Assembly (NCBI RefSeq): GCF_014174155.1
Contig: NZ_JABEQM010000009.1
Coordinates: forward strand, 62,001-126,000
Direction of reading: 5' to 3'
DNA length: 64,000 bases
Source of the DNA: Gluconacetobacter tumulisoli
GTDB lineage: Bacteria > Pseudomonadota > Alphaproteobacteria > Acetobacterales > Acetobacteraceae
Numbering within the stretch: the first letter of the stretch is position 1; each line of letters begins with the position of its first letter. A program made the position numbers and the translations under genes. Below are positions 8,357 through 16,738 of the stretch, in pieces. The notes under the pieces were generated by a model that was given only the letters and a program-made list of their open reading frames with translations, was not told where the DNA came from and did no database searches.

Positions 8357-8797
8357 ATGACGTCCACCCGCTCACGCCCGCTGGTTTCGTTGACGGCGGC
8401 CGCCGCCATTCTGCTGGCCGTCACGGACGCACGCCCGGCCGGGGCACAGGCCACGGCCGCCGCACCACCGCCCGGCCATGCGGTCGCGACGCCCGATAAC
8501 GCGATCCTGCTGACGATTTTCCTCCGGCACGACGAGGGCCGGCCTTTGGGCGAACTGAACGCGCAGCTCCAGCGGCAGGGCTTCTACAAGGCCTTTCCGC
8601 CGAAGGGCGTCGAAATCGTCAGCTGGTATGTCATGATGGGGATCGGGCAGGTCGTCACCCTGCGCCTGCCGGCGTCCCGGCTGCGCGAGGTGAACCGCGT
8701 GCTCGAGGACAGCGCGTGGGGCGTCTATCACACCGAGTTCTATCCGACCTACGACTACAAGCCGATCGGGGTGGCGCAGCATGAAAGCGCGAAGTGA
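8357..8797 (+). CDS. Exported small protein of unknown function
   Basis: ATG 8357 has an AAGGAG site six bases upstream and starts a signal peptide (SLTAAAAILLAVTDARPAGAQA, cleavage near residue 31). The mature part of about 110 residues is compact. Its order (NAILLTIFLRHDEGRPLGEL, then FYKAFPPKGVEIVSWYVMMG, then REVNRVLEDSAWGVYHTEFY) resembles a single alpha/beta ferredoxin-like unit of the Dabb/muconolactone-isomerase type. That fold guess is weak and no function is claimed. It is divergent from the xylitol dehydrogenase gene across 115 bp. Confidence 0.6.
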   Translation: MTSTRSRPLVSLTAAAAILLAVTDARPAGAQATAAAPPPGHAVATPDNAILLTIFLRHDEGRPLGELNAQLQRQGFYKAFPPKGVEIVSWYVMMGIGQVVTLRLPASRLREVNRVLEDSAWGVYHTEFYPTYDYKPIGVAQHESAK

Positions 8798-8815
8798 CCG
8801 GCCTGCCGCATCCGC

Positions 8816-9244
8816 CTAGATCGACGTGTCCCCCGTCGGCGTCGTGTTCGGGACGCCGGCGCCATCCGCTTCAGACGCGTCCTCCGGCAGCCGCGCGCCC
8901 AGCAATGCGCGGCGCTGTCCAAGCCAGATACCGTCGAGGAGATGATCGCGGCGCGGGAAGCGCGTATTGGGATGGATCAGGACGCTCAGCCCCTGATGAT
9001 TGAGCATCAGCCATGGCACCAGCGTCGCGAACAGCGCGGTCTCGAAGGCGATCTGATACATCGGCAGCGTATGTGGCCCGACCGGAACCTCATGCCAGCG
9101 TCCCAGCCGCACGACGAAGCGTTCCGCGAGGGCGGCGCGCAGATGCTCGGCGGCCGTCCGCTGCGCCGGGTCGTCGAAATACACATGGGCATGGTAGCTG
9201 GCGATCGTCTCGATCGACCGGACCGGCTCGGACATCGGCTTCAT
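8816..9244 (-). CDS. DOPA 4,5-dioxygenase family protein
   Basis: A 142-aa protein with the compact DOPA-dioxygenase fold. It shows [14 protein letters not shown] near the N-terminus, [12 protein letters not shown] in the middle and [14 protein letters not shown] near the C-terminus. Those histidines are the expected non-haem iron ligands. Family members extradiol-cleave catechols such as L-DOPA; bacterial substrates are mostly unknown. The start chosen is ATG 9244, which overlaps the stop of the upstream reductase gene by four bases (ATGA), implying translational coupling. An upstream in-frame ATG at 9256 is possible but unnecessary. Confidence 0.78.
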   Translation of the reverse strand: MKPMSEPVRSIETIASYHAHVYFDDPAQRTAAEHLRAALAERFVVRLGRWHEVPVGPHTLPMYQIAFETALFATLVPWLMLNHQGLSVLIHPNTRFPRRDHLLDGIWLGQRRALLGARLPEDASEADGAGVPNTTPTGDTSI

Positions 9245-9903
9245 TTGGCCTTCCATAGGGCTGTCCGCTCGGGTCGGGCCTGGGACAATGCGTTTTTCAC
9301 GCCCGCCGCGTCCAGATCGGCGACATAGACCGGCGTGCCGGGCTGCTGCCGCCAGGACTCGTCCAGGCCCCCGGCATCGACCGGATCGAAGCCGAGATCA
9401 TTCACCAGATCCATCACGATCGTCTTGGCGGCGGCATCGTCGCCCGCGACCGGCAGGGCGATGCGTCCGGGACTTCCCTGCGGCGTGCCGTTCTCCAGCA
9501 GATGGCGGGCGTAGATGGTGTTGAACGCCTTGATGACCGGATGGCCGATCGTCTTCTCGACCCAGCGGCTTTCCGGTAGCCCGTCCTCGATCGCCGCGAT
9601 CCTGCCGTCCCGCTGTTGCGGATAATAATTTCCGGTATCGACGACCGGCAACGCAGGCGGCACGTCGGCGAACAGGTCGCGCGGCAGGTGCGGGACATTC
9701 TTCTCCGGGACCGTCACCACGACCAGATCGACGCCCCTCACCGCCTCGCGTGACGTCACGGCGGTCGCACCGGTCTCCGCCGCGAGGTCGCGCAGCGTCT
9801 CCGGGCCTCGGGAATTGGCCACCTGGACGGTGTACCCCAGCGCCGCCAGGCGTCGGGTCAACGTGCCGCCGATCTGGCCGGCGCCGATAATGCCGATTTT
9901 CAT
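9241..9903 (-). CDS. NADPH-dependent F420 reductase-family oxidoreductase
   Basis: A 220-residue protein with an N-terminal Rossmann fold: [23 protein letters not shown], then VANSRGPE after strand 2, whose polar residues favour [13 protein letters not shown] and [15 protein letters not shown] segments are typical of the F420-dependent NADP reductase (Npd/NADPH_reduct) family. In bacteria without F420 such proteins usually serve as NADP oxidoreductases of unknown partner. It is the first gene of a two-gene minus-strand operon with the DOPA-dioxygenase-like gene. The ATG at 9903 starts directly at the Rossmann strand. Confidence 0.78.
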   Translation of the reverse strand: MKIGIIGAGQIGGTLTRRLAALGYTVQVANSRGPETLRDLAAETGATAVTSREAVRGVDLVVVTVPEKNVPHLPRDLFADVPPALPVVDTGNYYPQQRDGRIAAIEDGLPESRWVEKTIGHPVIKAFNTIYARHLLENGTPQGSPGRIALPVAGDDAAAKTIVMDLVNDLGFDPVDAGGLDESWRQQPGTPVYVADLDAAGVKNALSQARPERTALWKAK

Positions 9904-9959
9904 TCCAGCCCCCGTTGGATGATCGTCTGTTGGCATGCATTGATCTATGGACGACCTGT

Positions 9960-10730
9960 CACCCGGGCAAGGGGACGGCAGAGGCCAGACCGAAACATGC
10001 GGAGAGCCAGATATCAGGATGCCTGCCCGTTGGGGCGCTTGTGTGTGTCCAGCCCGAACTAACGTTTCAATCTTCGAACATCACCAGTGGATCGCGACAT
10101 GTTACAAGAGGCCGATGACCGCCATGCCAATGTGCTGCCTGGTAAGCAGGCAAGCCCCGCCGGCTAACCGGACTCCAATGAATCATGACCGCATCGGGAG
10201 GCTCCGTTGTGGCTGGCAATGCCTCGACGATCTCCCGCTCGAGTTCTGGAACACACATGACTGCTACCTTCTCAAGCGGTACGAAGGCCGCCGTCCCAAT
10301 CCGGTTGCACCATTCATGATGTTCTGATCTACGGTTTTCCCGCTGCAGAATATACCGGACAGGAATTGACCCGGACAGGCTTCGCACAAGGGATCACACG
10401 GACGATCCGATCTACGTCGATCCGAAGGTCGACTGTCAGGAAATACGGATCCATCATGATCGACCCGGTGATCTGGCAGCCGTCGCGAAAGCTCCGCAAC
10501 ATTCCCCCCGGGCCGAAGCGCGCATGGCAATCGCGTTTCAGAAGGAACTGGGCAAGGCCCGGGTTACGCTTTTCAGTCTCTGCCAGACCCGCCCCGTCAT
10601 CATCCCCGACACAGGCGGCACGGCGGCGGAAAACCCCCATGGCGAAACCTGGAAGACGTTATGACATCATGACGGAGAGAATCGCTTCGCACCGTCAAGA
10701 TGACGGATCCCGGACCGGCGCATGTCCTTG
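9960..10730. other. Region without a confident gene; possible eroded coding sequence
   Basis: No frame here shows a recognisable domain over a useful length. One plus-strand frame from about 10390 to a stop near 10663 reads like coding sequence (DDPIYVDPKVDCQEIR, then MAIAFQKELGKARVTLFSL) but has no good start. A better-looking stretch just upstream (VLIYGFPAAEYTGQELT) is in another frame. The GC content also dips relative to flanks. The most likely reading is a frameshifted, unassigned relic next to the mobA 3' end. Confidence 0.35.
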
Positions 10731-10733
10731 CGT

Positions 10734-11345
10734 TCAGCCTGCCCCGATCAGGGCAGCCAGGCGGTCGGCCTCGGCCAGGTCGGCCGGGCTGTTGACGTTG
10801 AAGAACGGATCGAACGGCCTGTTGGAAAACACGACGTCGCGCATGCCGATCGTCGCGGCGAAGGCCCGAACGCCGAACGCCGCGCGCGGGGCGTCCGGCC
10901 CCGTCGCCGCCAGACGGTCCCGCAACGCCGCACGCGCCGCGACAGGCCATAACGCGACCAGATGATGACGCCGATCCCCCGACATCGCGACGGCGGGGGC
11001 CGGGGCCAGCATGACAGGCAGGTCGCGGGGGATGAACGGCGTGTCGCCCGGCACGGTCAGCACCGCGTCGCAGCCCAGGCCGGCGGCCCAGTCCATCGCC
11101 GCCAGCACCCCGGCCAGGGGTCCCGCGCCGGGCAGATCGTCCGGCAGGACCGGCAGCCCGAAGGGGCCGAACCGTCCCGCATCGCCCCGTGCATTGATGG
11201 CCAGCGGCCGGCCGTGCGGCCCCAGCCGGTCCAGCACATGATCCAGCAGGCTCCGTCCCCCCGCGCGCAGAAGCGGCTTGTCCCCGCCGCCCATCCGCCT
11301 CGCCTCGCCCCCGGCGAGCACCACGCCGGCCCATTCCATCGCCAT
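10734..11345 (-). CDS. mobA: Molybdenum cofactor guanylyltransferase MobA
   Basis: The 203-aa protein has the nucleotidyltransferase signature VVLAGGEARRMGGGDKPLL at about residues 8-26. The family's middle motif DDLPGAGPLAGVLAAMDWA, the Mg-site VPGDTPFIP and a C-terminal FNVNSPADLAEAD follow. MobA joins GMP to molybdopterin to give the bis-MGD cofactor of DMSO-reductase-family enzymes, in the cytoplasm. It is divergent from mobB across 84 bp, so both steps of cofactor maturation are adjacent. The length is normal for the family. Confidence 0.94.
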   Translation of the reverse strand: MAMEWAGVVLAGGEARRMGGGDKPLLRAGGRSLLDHVLDRLGPHGRPLAINARGDAGRFGPFGLPVLPDDLPGAGPLAGVLAAMDWAAGLGCDAVLTVPGDTPFIPRDLPVMLAPAPAVAMSGDRRHHLVALWPVAARAALRDRLAATGPDAPRAAFGVRAFAATIGMRDVVFSNRPFDPFFNVNSPADLAEADRLAALIGAG

Positions 11346-11429
11346 TCCCCCAATTCGACCGGGCCGACCTTGCCATCATCGCGGATCGAAGGCACCTGTA
11401 CGCCCAGGTGACAGAAACGGGAAAGAGGC

Positions 11430-11978
11430 ATGCACAGGCCCGCCATCATGGGAATCACCGGCCGCAGCGGCGCGGGCAAGACGACGCTGATCGTTCGCCT
11501 GCTGCCGGAATTGCGGCAACGGGGCCTGCGGGTCTCGACGATCAAGCACGCGCACCACGGGTTCGACATCGACCGCCCGGGCAAGGATTCCCACCGCCAC
11601 CGCCAGGCCGGCGCGCATGAGGTCATGGTGGCGACAGCCGATCGCTGGGCCCTGCTGCATGAACGCGTCGACGAAGCGGAACCCGCCCTGCCCGACCTGA
11701 TCGCCCGGATGGCCCCGGCCGACCTGATCCTGGTGGAAGGCTTCCGCGGCAGCCTGCCCGTCGCCATCGAAATCCATCGCCCGGCGATCGGCAAGGATCC
11801 GCTCTGGCCCGACACCGCGGCGATCGTCGCGGTCGCCACCGACACGCGGCCCGGCCTGCCGCCCCACCTGCCCGCGGGCCTGGCCCGGCTGGACCTGGCC
11901 GACGTCCCCGCCATCGCCGATTTCGTGACGGCCCATGCGCGGCCCTGCCCCGTCCCATACCCGGCAGGTCGCGCGTGA
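11430..11978 (+). CDS. mobB: Molybdopterin-guanine dinucleotide biosynthesis adaptor MobB
   Basis: A 182-aa P-loop GTPase-like protein. GITGRSGAGKTTLI (Walker A) lies at about residues 8-21, STIKHAHHGFDIDRPGKDS and HRQAGAHEVMV are the MobB signature, and DLILVEGFRG is the Walker B region. MobB assists MobA and is not strictly required in E. coli. The 3' end overlaps the cysG start by four bases (GTGA), so mobB and cysG form a coupled operon. Confidence 0.93.
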   Translation: MHRPAIMGITGRSGAGKTTLIVRLLPELRQRGLRVSTIKHAHHGFDIDRPGKDSHRHRQAGAHEVMVATADRWALLHERVDEAEPALPDLIARMAPADLILVEGFRGSLPVAIEIHRPAIGKDPLWPDTAAIVAVATDTRPGLPPHLPAGLARLDLADVPAIADFVTAHARPCPVPYPAGRA

Positions 11979-13378
11979 CCGCGCCCGTCGACCCAGGCTG
12001 GTTCCCGCTGGCCCTGCGGCTGCAGGGCACACGAGTGCTGGTCGTCGGCGGCGGCGGCATCGCGCTGAACAAGGTGCGGCTGCTGCTGGCGCACGGCGCG
12101 CGGATCGAGATCGTCGCGACTCATCTGGACGAGACGCTGGAACAGTGGCAGGCCGAGGGCCGCATCGCCCTGGTCGGCGCCGACGCCACGCCGGACCTGC
12201 TGCGCGCGCTGCTACCCGGCTGCCGCCTGGTCTATGCCGCGACCGACGATCGTGCCCTGAACCGCGACGTGGCGGCCCTGGCACGCGAGATGAACATCCT
12301 GGTCTGCGCCGTCGACGATCCCGCGCCCTCGAATTTCATCACCCCGGCGCAGATCCATCGCGGCCCCGTCCGCATCGCCATTTCCACCGGCGGCGCGGCC
12401 CCGGTGCTGGCCCGCCGCCTGCGCGAACGGATCGAGGCCGCGGTCCCCGCCGGGCTGGACGGCCTGGCCCGCTTCCTGCAGGCCGAACGCGCGCGGGTCG
12501 TCGGGCGCTGCCCCGACATCGCCCGGCGGCGACGGGTGTGGGAGGATTTCCTGGACGGCCCCGGCGCCACCGCCGCGGGGGCGGGCGACGACGATACCGC
12601 CCGCCGGGTCCTGGACCGCCTGCTGGATGGCGGGAATACGGGCGGCGAGGTCTGGCTGGTGGGCGCCGGGCCGGGCGACCCCGACCTGCTGACCCTGCGC
12701 GCGCTGCATTTGATGCAAAACGCCGATTCCGTGCTGTACGACCAGTTGCTGCCGCCCGACCTGCTGGACCGGGTGCGGCGGGACGCGGAACGCGTGTTCG
12801 TCGGCAAGCAGCGCAACCGCCACACCATGCCCCAGGCCGACATCAATGCCGAGATGATCCGCCGCGCCCGCGCGGGCGAGCGCGTCCTGCGCCTGAAGGG
12901 CGGCGACCCGTTCATCTTCGGACGCGGCGGCGAGGAAATCGAGGCCCTGATGGCCGCCCGCGTCCCCTTCCAGGTGGTCCCCGGCATCACGGCGGCCAGC
13001 GGCTGCGCCGCCTATGCCGGCATACCGCTGACCCATCGGGACTGCGCGCAATCCTGCCTGTTCGTCACCGGGCACGCCCGTGCGGACGGCACGCTGGACC
13101 TGCCGTGGGACAGCATGGCGCGACGGGGACAGACCGTTGCCATCTATATGGGCGTCACGGCGCTGCCGGCCCTGTGCGACATGCTGATCCGGCACGGCCT
13201 GCCGCCCGACTGGCCCGCCGCGGTCGTGGAACGCGGCACCCGGCCCGACCAGCGGGTGCTGACCGGCACGCTGGCCGACCTGCCCGACCTGGCACGCCGC
13301 AACGCCGTCACCAGCCCGGCGCTGGTCCTGGTGGGCGAGGTCGTGAACCACCGCGTCGTCACGCCCCCGCCGATTTGA
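11975..13378 (+). CDS. cysG: Siroheme synthase CysG (trifunctional)
   Basis: A 467-residue protein with the full CysG layout. The N-terminal NAD-dependent precorrin-2 dehydrogenase/ferrochelatase domain covers residues about 1-210 (VLVVGGGGIALNKVRLLL, CAVDDPAPSNFITPAQ, ISTGGAAPVLARRLRE). The C-terminal uroporphyrinogen-III methyltransferase domain starts at about residue 225 (VWLVGAGPGDPDLLTLRA, YDQLLPPDLL, LRLKGGDPFIFGRGGEE, VPGITAASGCAAYAGIPLTHR). It makes siroheme for sulfite/nitrite reductases. The GTG start overlaps the mobB stop. Pairing with mob genes and nearby nnrU suggests nitrate/nitrite or sulfur reduction, an inference. Confidence 0.94.
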   Translation: MTAPVDPGWFPLALRLQGTRVLVVGGGGIALNKVRLLLAHGARIEIVATHLDETLEQWQAEGRIALVGADATPDLLRALLPGCRLVYAATDDRALNRDVAALAREMNILVCAVDDPAPSNFITPAQIHRGPVRIAISTGGAAPVLARRLRERIEAAVPAGLDGLARFLQAERARVVGRCPDIARRRRVWEDFLDGPGATAAGAGDDDTARRVLDRLLDGGNTGGEVWLVGAGPGDPDLLTLRALHLMQNADSVLYDQLLPPDLLDRVRRDAERVFVGKQRNRHTMPQADINAEMIRRARAGERVLRLKGGDPFIFGRGGEEIEALMAARVPFQVVPGITAASGCAAYAGIPLTHRDCAQSCLFVTGHARADGTLDLPWDSMARRGQTVAIYMGVTALPALCDMLIRHGLPPDWPAAVVERGTRPDQRVLTGTLADLPDLARRNAVTSPALVLVGEVVNHRVVTPPPI

Positions 13379-13583
13379 GCGACTGAACCCTGACCGCGTC
13401 CCGAACGGCGAAGGACGGCAGACGCACGTCGGATGGCCGGCCAGACGAGTTTTAAACCAGTTCCTGAAGCCCGGACACCCTGACCGGATTCCCATGCGGG
13501 AACCGGATCATATCACGATCGTTTCGACCGGACGGGCGGCATATCCCGATGATCTCCGCACGGCATCGAAGGGGCGTCGCGTC

Positions 13584-14162
13584 ATGCTGCTGCTGATCTG
13601 CGGTCTTGTCGTCTTTCTCGGCATGCATTCGGTCCACATGATCGCCCCCAGCTGGCGGGGCCGGCAGGTGGCCTCCTGGGGCCTGATGCGCTGGAAGGGC
13701 GTTTTCTCGTTGGTCTCGCTGACCGGCCTGGTGCTGATCGTGATGGGCTTCGGCGCGGCGCGGATGCAGCCGCACATGCTGTATGCCCCCCCGGCGTGGC
13801 TGCGCCATGCCAACGCGCTGTTCACGCTGGTCGCTTTCGTGCTGGTCGCGGCCGCCTACGTGCCGCGCAACCATATCAAGGCCCGCCTCGGCCATCCGAT
13901 GCTGGCCGGCGTCAAGATCTGGGCGTTCGGCCATCTGCTGGCCTCCGGCATGGTGCATGACGTCGTGCTGTTCGGCCCGTTCCTGCTGTGGGCCGCGCTC
14001 GATTTCATGGTTTCCCGCCGTCGCGACCGGACGGCCGGCACCGTCTATCCGGCCGGATCGGCGCGGGGCGATGCGACGGCGCTGGTCATCGGCGCCGTGG
14101 CCTGGACCGGCATGGCCGTCTGGCTGCATGCTCTCCTGATCGGCGTGCCCGCCCTGGCCTGA
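13584..14162 (+). CDS. NnrU-family membrane protein
   Basis: ATG 13584 is preferred over an upstream in-frame ATG at 13494 because an AAGGGG site lies eight bases before it and the protein then begins with its first membrane helix (LLLICGLVVFLGMHSVHM). It is 192 aa with five or six predicted helices and the NnrU core (HSVHMIAPSWR, GLVLIVMGFG, PRNHIKARLGHPMLAGVKIWAFGHLLA). NnrU proteins are linked to nitric oxide or nitrite reduction and are homologous to the 15-cis-zeta-carotene isomerase Z-ISO, a haem-b membrane protein. The precise role here is unknown. Confidence 0.85.
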   Translation: MLLLICGLVVFLGMHSVHMIAPSWRGRQVASWGLMRWKGVFSLVSLTGLVLIVMGFGAARMQPHMLYAPPAWLRHANALFTLVAFVLVAAAYVPRNHIKARLGHPMLAGVKIWAFGHLLASGMVHDVVLFGPFLLWAALDFMVSRRRDRTAGTVYPAGSARGDATALVIGAVAWTGMAVWLHALLIGVPALA

Positions 14163-14172
14163 CGACCGGTTT

Positions 14173-14559
14173 CTACGAGATATCGGCCATCAGCGAGACA
14201 TGGGCGCAGGAAATCTTCCACCCCGCGCCGGTCCGGATCCAGGTCTGGCTCTGCCGTCCGATCCGCGTGCCGCCCTCGCGCTGGAATTCCAGATTCACCG
14301 TCGCGACATCGCGGCCCAGCGCGGTGACGACGCGCCGCAGCACGCGCCGCTGCGGCGAGCCGCCCGTGCGGCCCTTGCGAAAGGCCGCGATCTCGGCGAA
14401 ACCGTACAGCACCTCGCCCACGCCATAGCGGATGGTCTCGGGCGCGTCGCGGAACAGCGCGTCCAGTTCGTCCAGGTCGTTGGCCATCAGGGCGGCCTCG
14501 TACCGGTCGGACATGGCGGTCACTTCCGCCACGATGGCGGGATCGTCGATCGTCAGCAT
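14173..14559 (-). CDS. AtzH/HpxZ-like NTF2-fold protein
   Basis: A 128-aa protein, with ATG 14559 after a GGGG-rich ribosome site. The sequence follows the HpxZ/AtzH pattern: AEVTAMSDRYEAALMANDLD, then LDALFRDAPETIRYGVGEVLYG, then GRQSQTWIRTGAGWKISCAHVSLM. HpxZ belongs to oxalurate/purine catabolism operons, and AtzH is a small amidase-like partner in cyanuric acid breakdown. No amidase or purine gene adjoins it here, so only family membership is claimed. The NTF2-like fold is inferred from the terminal strand pattern. Confidence 0.78.
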   Translation of the reverse strand: MLTIDDPAIVAEVTAMSDRYEAALMANDLDELDALFRDAPETIRYGVGEVLYGFAEIAAFRKGRTGGSPQRRVLRRVVTALGRDVATVNLEFQREGGTRIGRQSQTWIRTGAGWKISCAHVSLMADIS

Positions 14560-14648
14560 GCACCCCCCTTCCCGTTTCACCCTTCCGGGAAACTGTCCTA
14601 GGCTGCCCGCAATCGCGCGTCCGGTCCATACAGCCACGAGGCCCCAGC

Positions 14649-15722
14649 ATGTCACCCGCCCGGCCCCTCTTCGTCGGAGACCCGGCCCCCTGGTTCATCC
14701 AGCGCTGCACCACGCCATTCGGAACCTACAGTTTCGACATGGCGGCAGGACGGCATATCGTCCTGTTCTTCTTCGCATCCTCGGCCGACCCCGCCGTCGC
14801 AGCGGCGCTGGAGACCGTGATGCGCAACCGCGCGATCATGGACGGGACGAATTGCCATTTCTTCGGAATCTCGACCGATCCCGCAGACGAGGCGCGCCTG
14901 CACGAGACCCTGCCGGGCATCCGCTTCTTCCGCGACGACGACCGCAAGGTCACCGACCTGTACGGCCTGTCGCCCGGCGACGTGCCACGCTGGTTCATCA
15001 TCGATCCGATGCTGCGGGTCAGCGCGACCTGGACCGACGGGCCCGGCGTCGCCCAACGCATGATGGATCTGCTGTGCCGCCTTCCGCCGGTCACGACCCG
15101 CCCACCCGGTATCCCCGTCCCCGCGCTGATGCTGCCGGACGTATTCGAACCGGAATTCTGCCAGCGGCTGATCGCCTATTATGCCGCGCAGGAGACGCGC
15201 CAGTCCGGGGTCTTCACCGAACGCCAGCCCGGCCAGTCGCTGTCGGTGACCGACCTGGGATTCAAGCGGCGGCGCGACTGCACGCTGGCCGACCGCACGC
15301 TGGTCGGACAGGTGCAGGCCCGCATCATCCGACGCGTCGCCCCGGAAATCCGCAAGGTGTTCCAGTTCAATGCCACGCAGATGGAACGGCTGATCCTGGC
15401 CTGCTACGATTCGTCGGACCGCGGCTGCTTCGGGGCGCACCGCGACAACACCGTGGCGGCAGCGGCACACCGGCGGTTCGCCGTGTCCATCAACCTCAAC
15501 GACGATTTCGAGGGCGGCGAGCTGTCCTTTCCCGAATTCGGCGGCCCCGGCTTCCGGCCGCCCGCGGGCGGCGCGCTGATCTTCTCCTGCGGGCTGCTGC
15601 ACGCCGTGGCCCCGGTGACGCGGGGGCGACGCTTCGCCTGCCTGCCGTTCATCTATGACGATGCCGCCGCCGCACTGAAGAAGGCCAACCGTGCGGCGGC
15701 AGCCCGGACCGAAATCGCCTGA
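14649..15722 (+). CDS. Redoxin-like / 2OG-Fe(II) oxygenase fusion protein
   Basis: A 357-aa two-domain protein. Residues about 6-143 follow a peroxiredoxin/AhpC-TSA fold (VGDPAPWF, HIVLFFFASSADPAV, FFGISTDPADE, VTDLYG, FIIDPMLRV), but the usual PxxxTxxC peroxidatic site is replaced by FASSADPA, with no cysteine. Residues about 155-340 form a double-stranded beta-helix oxygenase with predicted iron ligands H264, D266 and H318 and an arginine for 2-oxoglutarate at 325-328. It is probably a hydroxylase whose redoxin domain is catalytically dead or regulatory. The substrate is unknown. It is divergent from the HpxZ-like gene. Confidence 0.8.
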   Translation: MSPARPLFVGDPAPWFIQRCTTPFGTYSFDMAAGRHIVLFFFASSADPAVAAALETVMRNRAIMDGTNCHFFGISTDPADEARLHETLPGIRFFRDDDRKVTDLYGLSPGDVPRWFIIDPMLRVSATWTDGPGVAQRMMDLLCRLPPVTTRPPGIPVPALMLPDVFEPEFCQRLIAYYAAQETRQSGVFTERQPGQSLSVTDLGFKRRRDCTLADRTLVGQVQARIIRRVAPEIRKVFQFNATQMERLILACYDSSDRGCFGAHRDNTVAAAAHRRFAVSINLNDDFEGGELSFPEFGGPGFRPPAGGALIFSCGLLHAVAPVTRGRRFACLPFIYDDAAAALKKANRAAAARTEIA

Positions 15723-15728
15723 AATCCC

Positions 15729-15840
15729 GGGGCGCGCTGCCCCGCGCCCCGCCAAAGGCAGTCGCCTTTGGCAACCAATTATTATCAATAATCGGGTCCA
15801 GGACCTCAGGCCCTGGTGGGTTCGGGCAAAGCCCGAAAAC
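15729..15840 (+). repeat. Dispersed intergenic repeat, copy A
   Basis: This 112-bp intergenic element follows a pattern shared with copy B at 18841-18945: a GC-rich lead, then GCCAAAGGC, then TTGGCAACCA, a short AT-rich core, then GGGTC plus an AGG/CCTGG hairpin, ending GGGTTCGGGCA and GCCCGA. The order and spacing match on the same strand. GCCAAAGGC and GCCTTTGGC can pair, as can CCAGG and CCTGG. I recall similar elements scattered between genes of acetic acid bacteria; a genome-wide count was not possible. Confidence 0.65.
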
Positions 15841-15884
15841 GGCCACCCGTTGCAACAGGTCGCCGAATTGTCGATCCTCGGCCG

Positions 15885-16100
15885 ATGTGGACACAACCCT
15901 ATCTGGAAACCTGCTGCCGGTCGGCGCTGCATCGCCTGACCTTGTGCGACCCGACCGGGCGCCCGCCCGGCCTGAAGGACCAGCCCTGCCTGGAGCGCCT
16001 GGAACGCATGGGACTGGCGGCCCGGGACACGGCGGGCCGCTATCACGCCACCGCGGCGGGACGGGCGCGCCATGACGACGAGATCCTGAATCCCCCATGA
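15885..16100 (+). CDS. Small protein, winged-helix-like, coupled to the S24-like regulator
   Basis: A 71-aa frame from ATG 15885 whose stop overlaps the next gene by four bases (ATGA). It reads MWTQPYLETCCRSALHRL, then PCLERLERMGLAARDTAGRYHATAAGRARH. The pattern of a helix, a small turn and an L..L..MGL......GRY..T..G ending resembles a compact wing-and-helix DNA-binding unit as in DUF-type helix proteins with an ArsR/MarR-like wing. The coupled position supports a real gene. Function is unknown. Confidence 0.55.
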   Translation: MWTQPYLETCCRSALHRLTLCDPTGRPPGLKDQPCLERLERMGLAARDTAGRYHATAAGRARHDDEILNPP

Positions 16101-16738
16101 TCCGGCATCGCGACCTGTGGCAGGCGCTGGATACCCTGGCGGCGGAACGGGGGCTGACGCCATCCGGCCTGGCGCGCGCGGCGGGGCTGGACGTCACCGC
16201 CTTCAACCCGTCCAAGCGCGTGACGCCGGCCGGCCGGCCGCGCTGGCCCGGCACCGAAAGCCTGGCGCGGGTGCTGGACGTCACCGGCACGACGCTGGAG
16301 GCCTTCAGCCGCATGCTGGACGGCCACGCCCCGCACCGCGCGACCCGACCGGCCGCCCGGACGCGGCTGCGGATGTCCCCCCTGTCGCACCTGGAGCTGG
16401 ACGGGATGTTCGACAGCGCCGGCCTGCCCACCGGCCGCCACTGGGACGCCTGGGACCTTCCCGGCGCCGCCGAATCCGACTGCTACGCCGTACTGGTCGA
16501 CACCGACGCCTTCGACCCGGTGTTCCGCGTCGGCGCGACGCTGGTCGTCTCGCCCGGCGCGGCGATCCGGCGCCACGACCGGGTCGTCCTGCACCGGCCG
16601 GACGCGACCCTGTGCGCGATCGTGCGGGACCGGGGCGATGACGGGATGGTCCTGGGCGGGATCGGCACGCAGGACGGCCTGGATATCCCGACCCTGCGGA
16701 CGGACCATCTGCACCGGATCACGATGGCCTTCCTGTAG
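16097..16738 (+). CDS. HTH / S24-like repressor-type regulator
   Basis: A 213-aa protein. Residues about 5-75 look like a Cro/C1-type HTH (LWQALDTLAAERGLTPSGLARAAGLDVTAFNPSKR), also used by phage-like LexA/C1 repressors. Residues about 120-210 follow the S24/LexA C-terminal fold (CYAVLVDTDAFDPVFRVGATLVVSPGAAIRRHDRVVLHR). In LexA-type proteins the nucleophile serine sits where this protein has DTDAF, so the self-cleaving Ser/Lys pair appears lost. It may sense a ligand or dimerise instead of cleaving. The 3' end overlaps the convergent sensor-kinase gene by 20 bp. Confidence 0.75.
   Translation: MIRHRDLWQALDTLAAERGLTPSGLARAAGLDVTAFNPSKRVTPAGRPRWPGTESLARVLDVTGTTLEAFSRMLDGHAPHRATRPAARTRLRMSPLSHLELDGMFDSAGLPTGRHWDAWDLPGAAESDCYAVLVDTDAFDPVFRVGATLVVSPGAAIRRHDRVVLHRPDATLCAIVRDRGDDGMVLGGIGTQDGLDIPTLRTDHLHRITMAFL

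Noticed and set aside
11935-13386. 483-aa plus-strand frame overlapping cysG in another phase
   Set aside because: Arg/Gly-rich phase-shift artefact inside the clear cysG coding frame.
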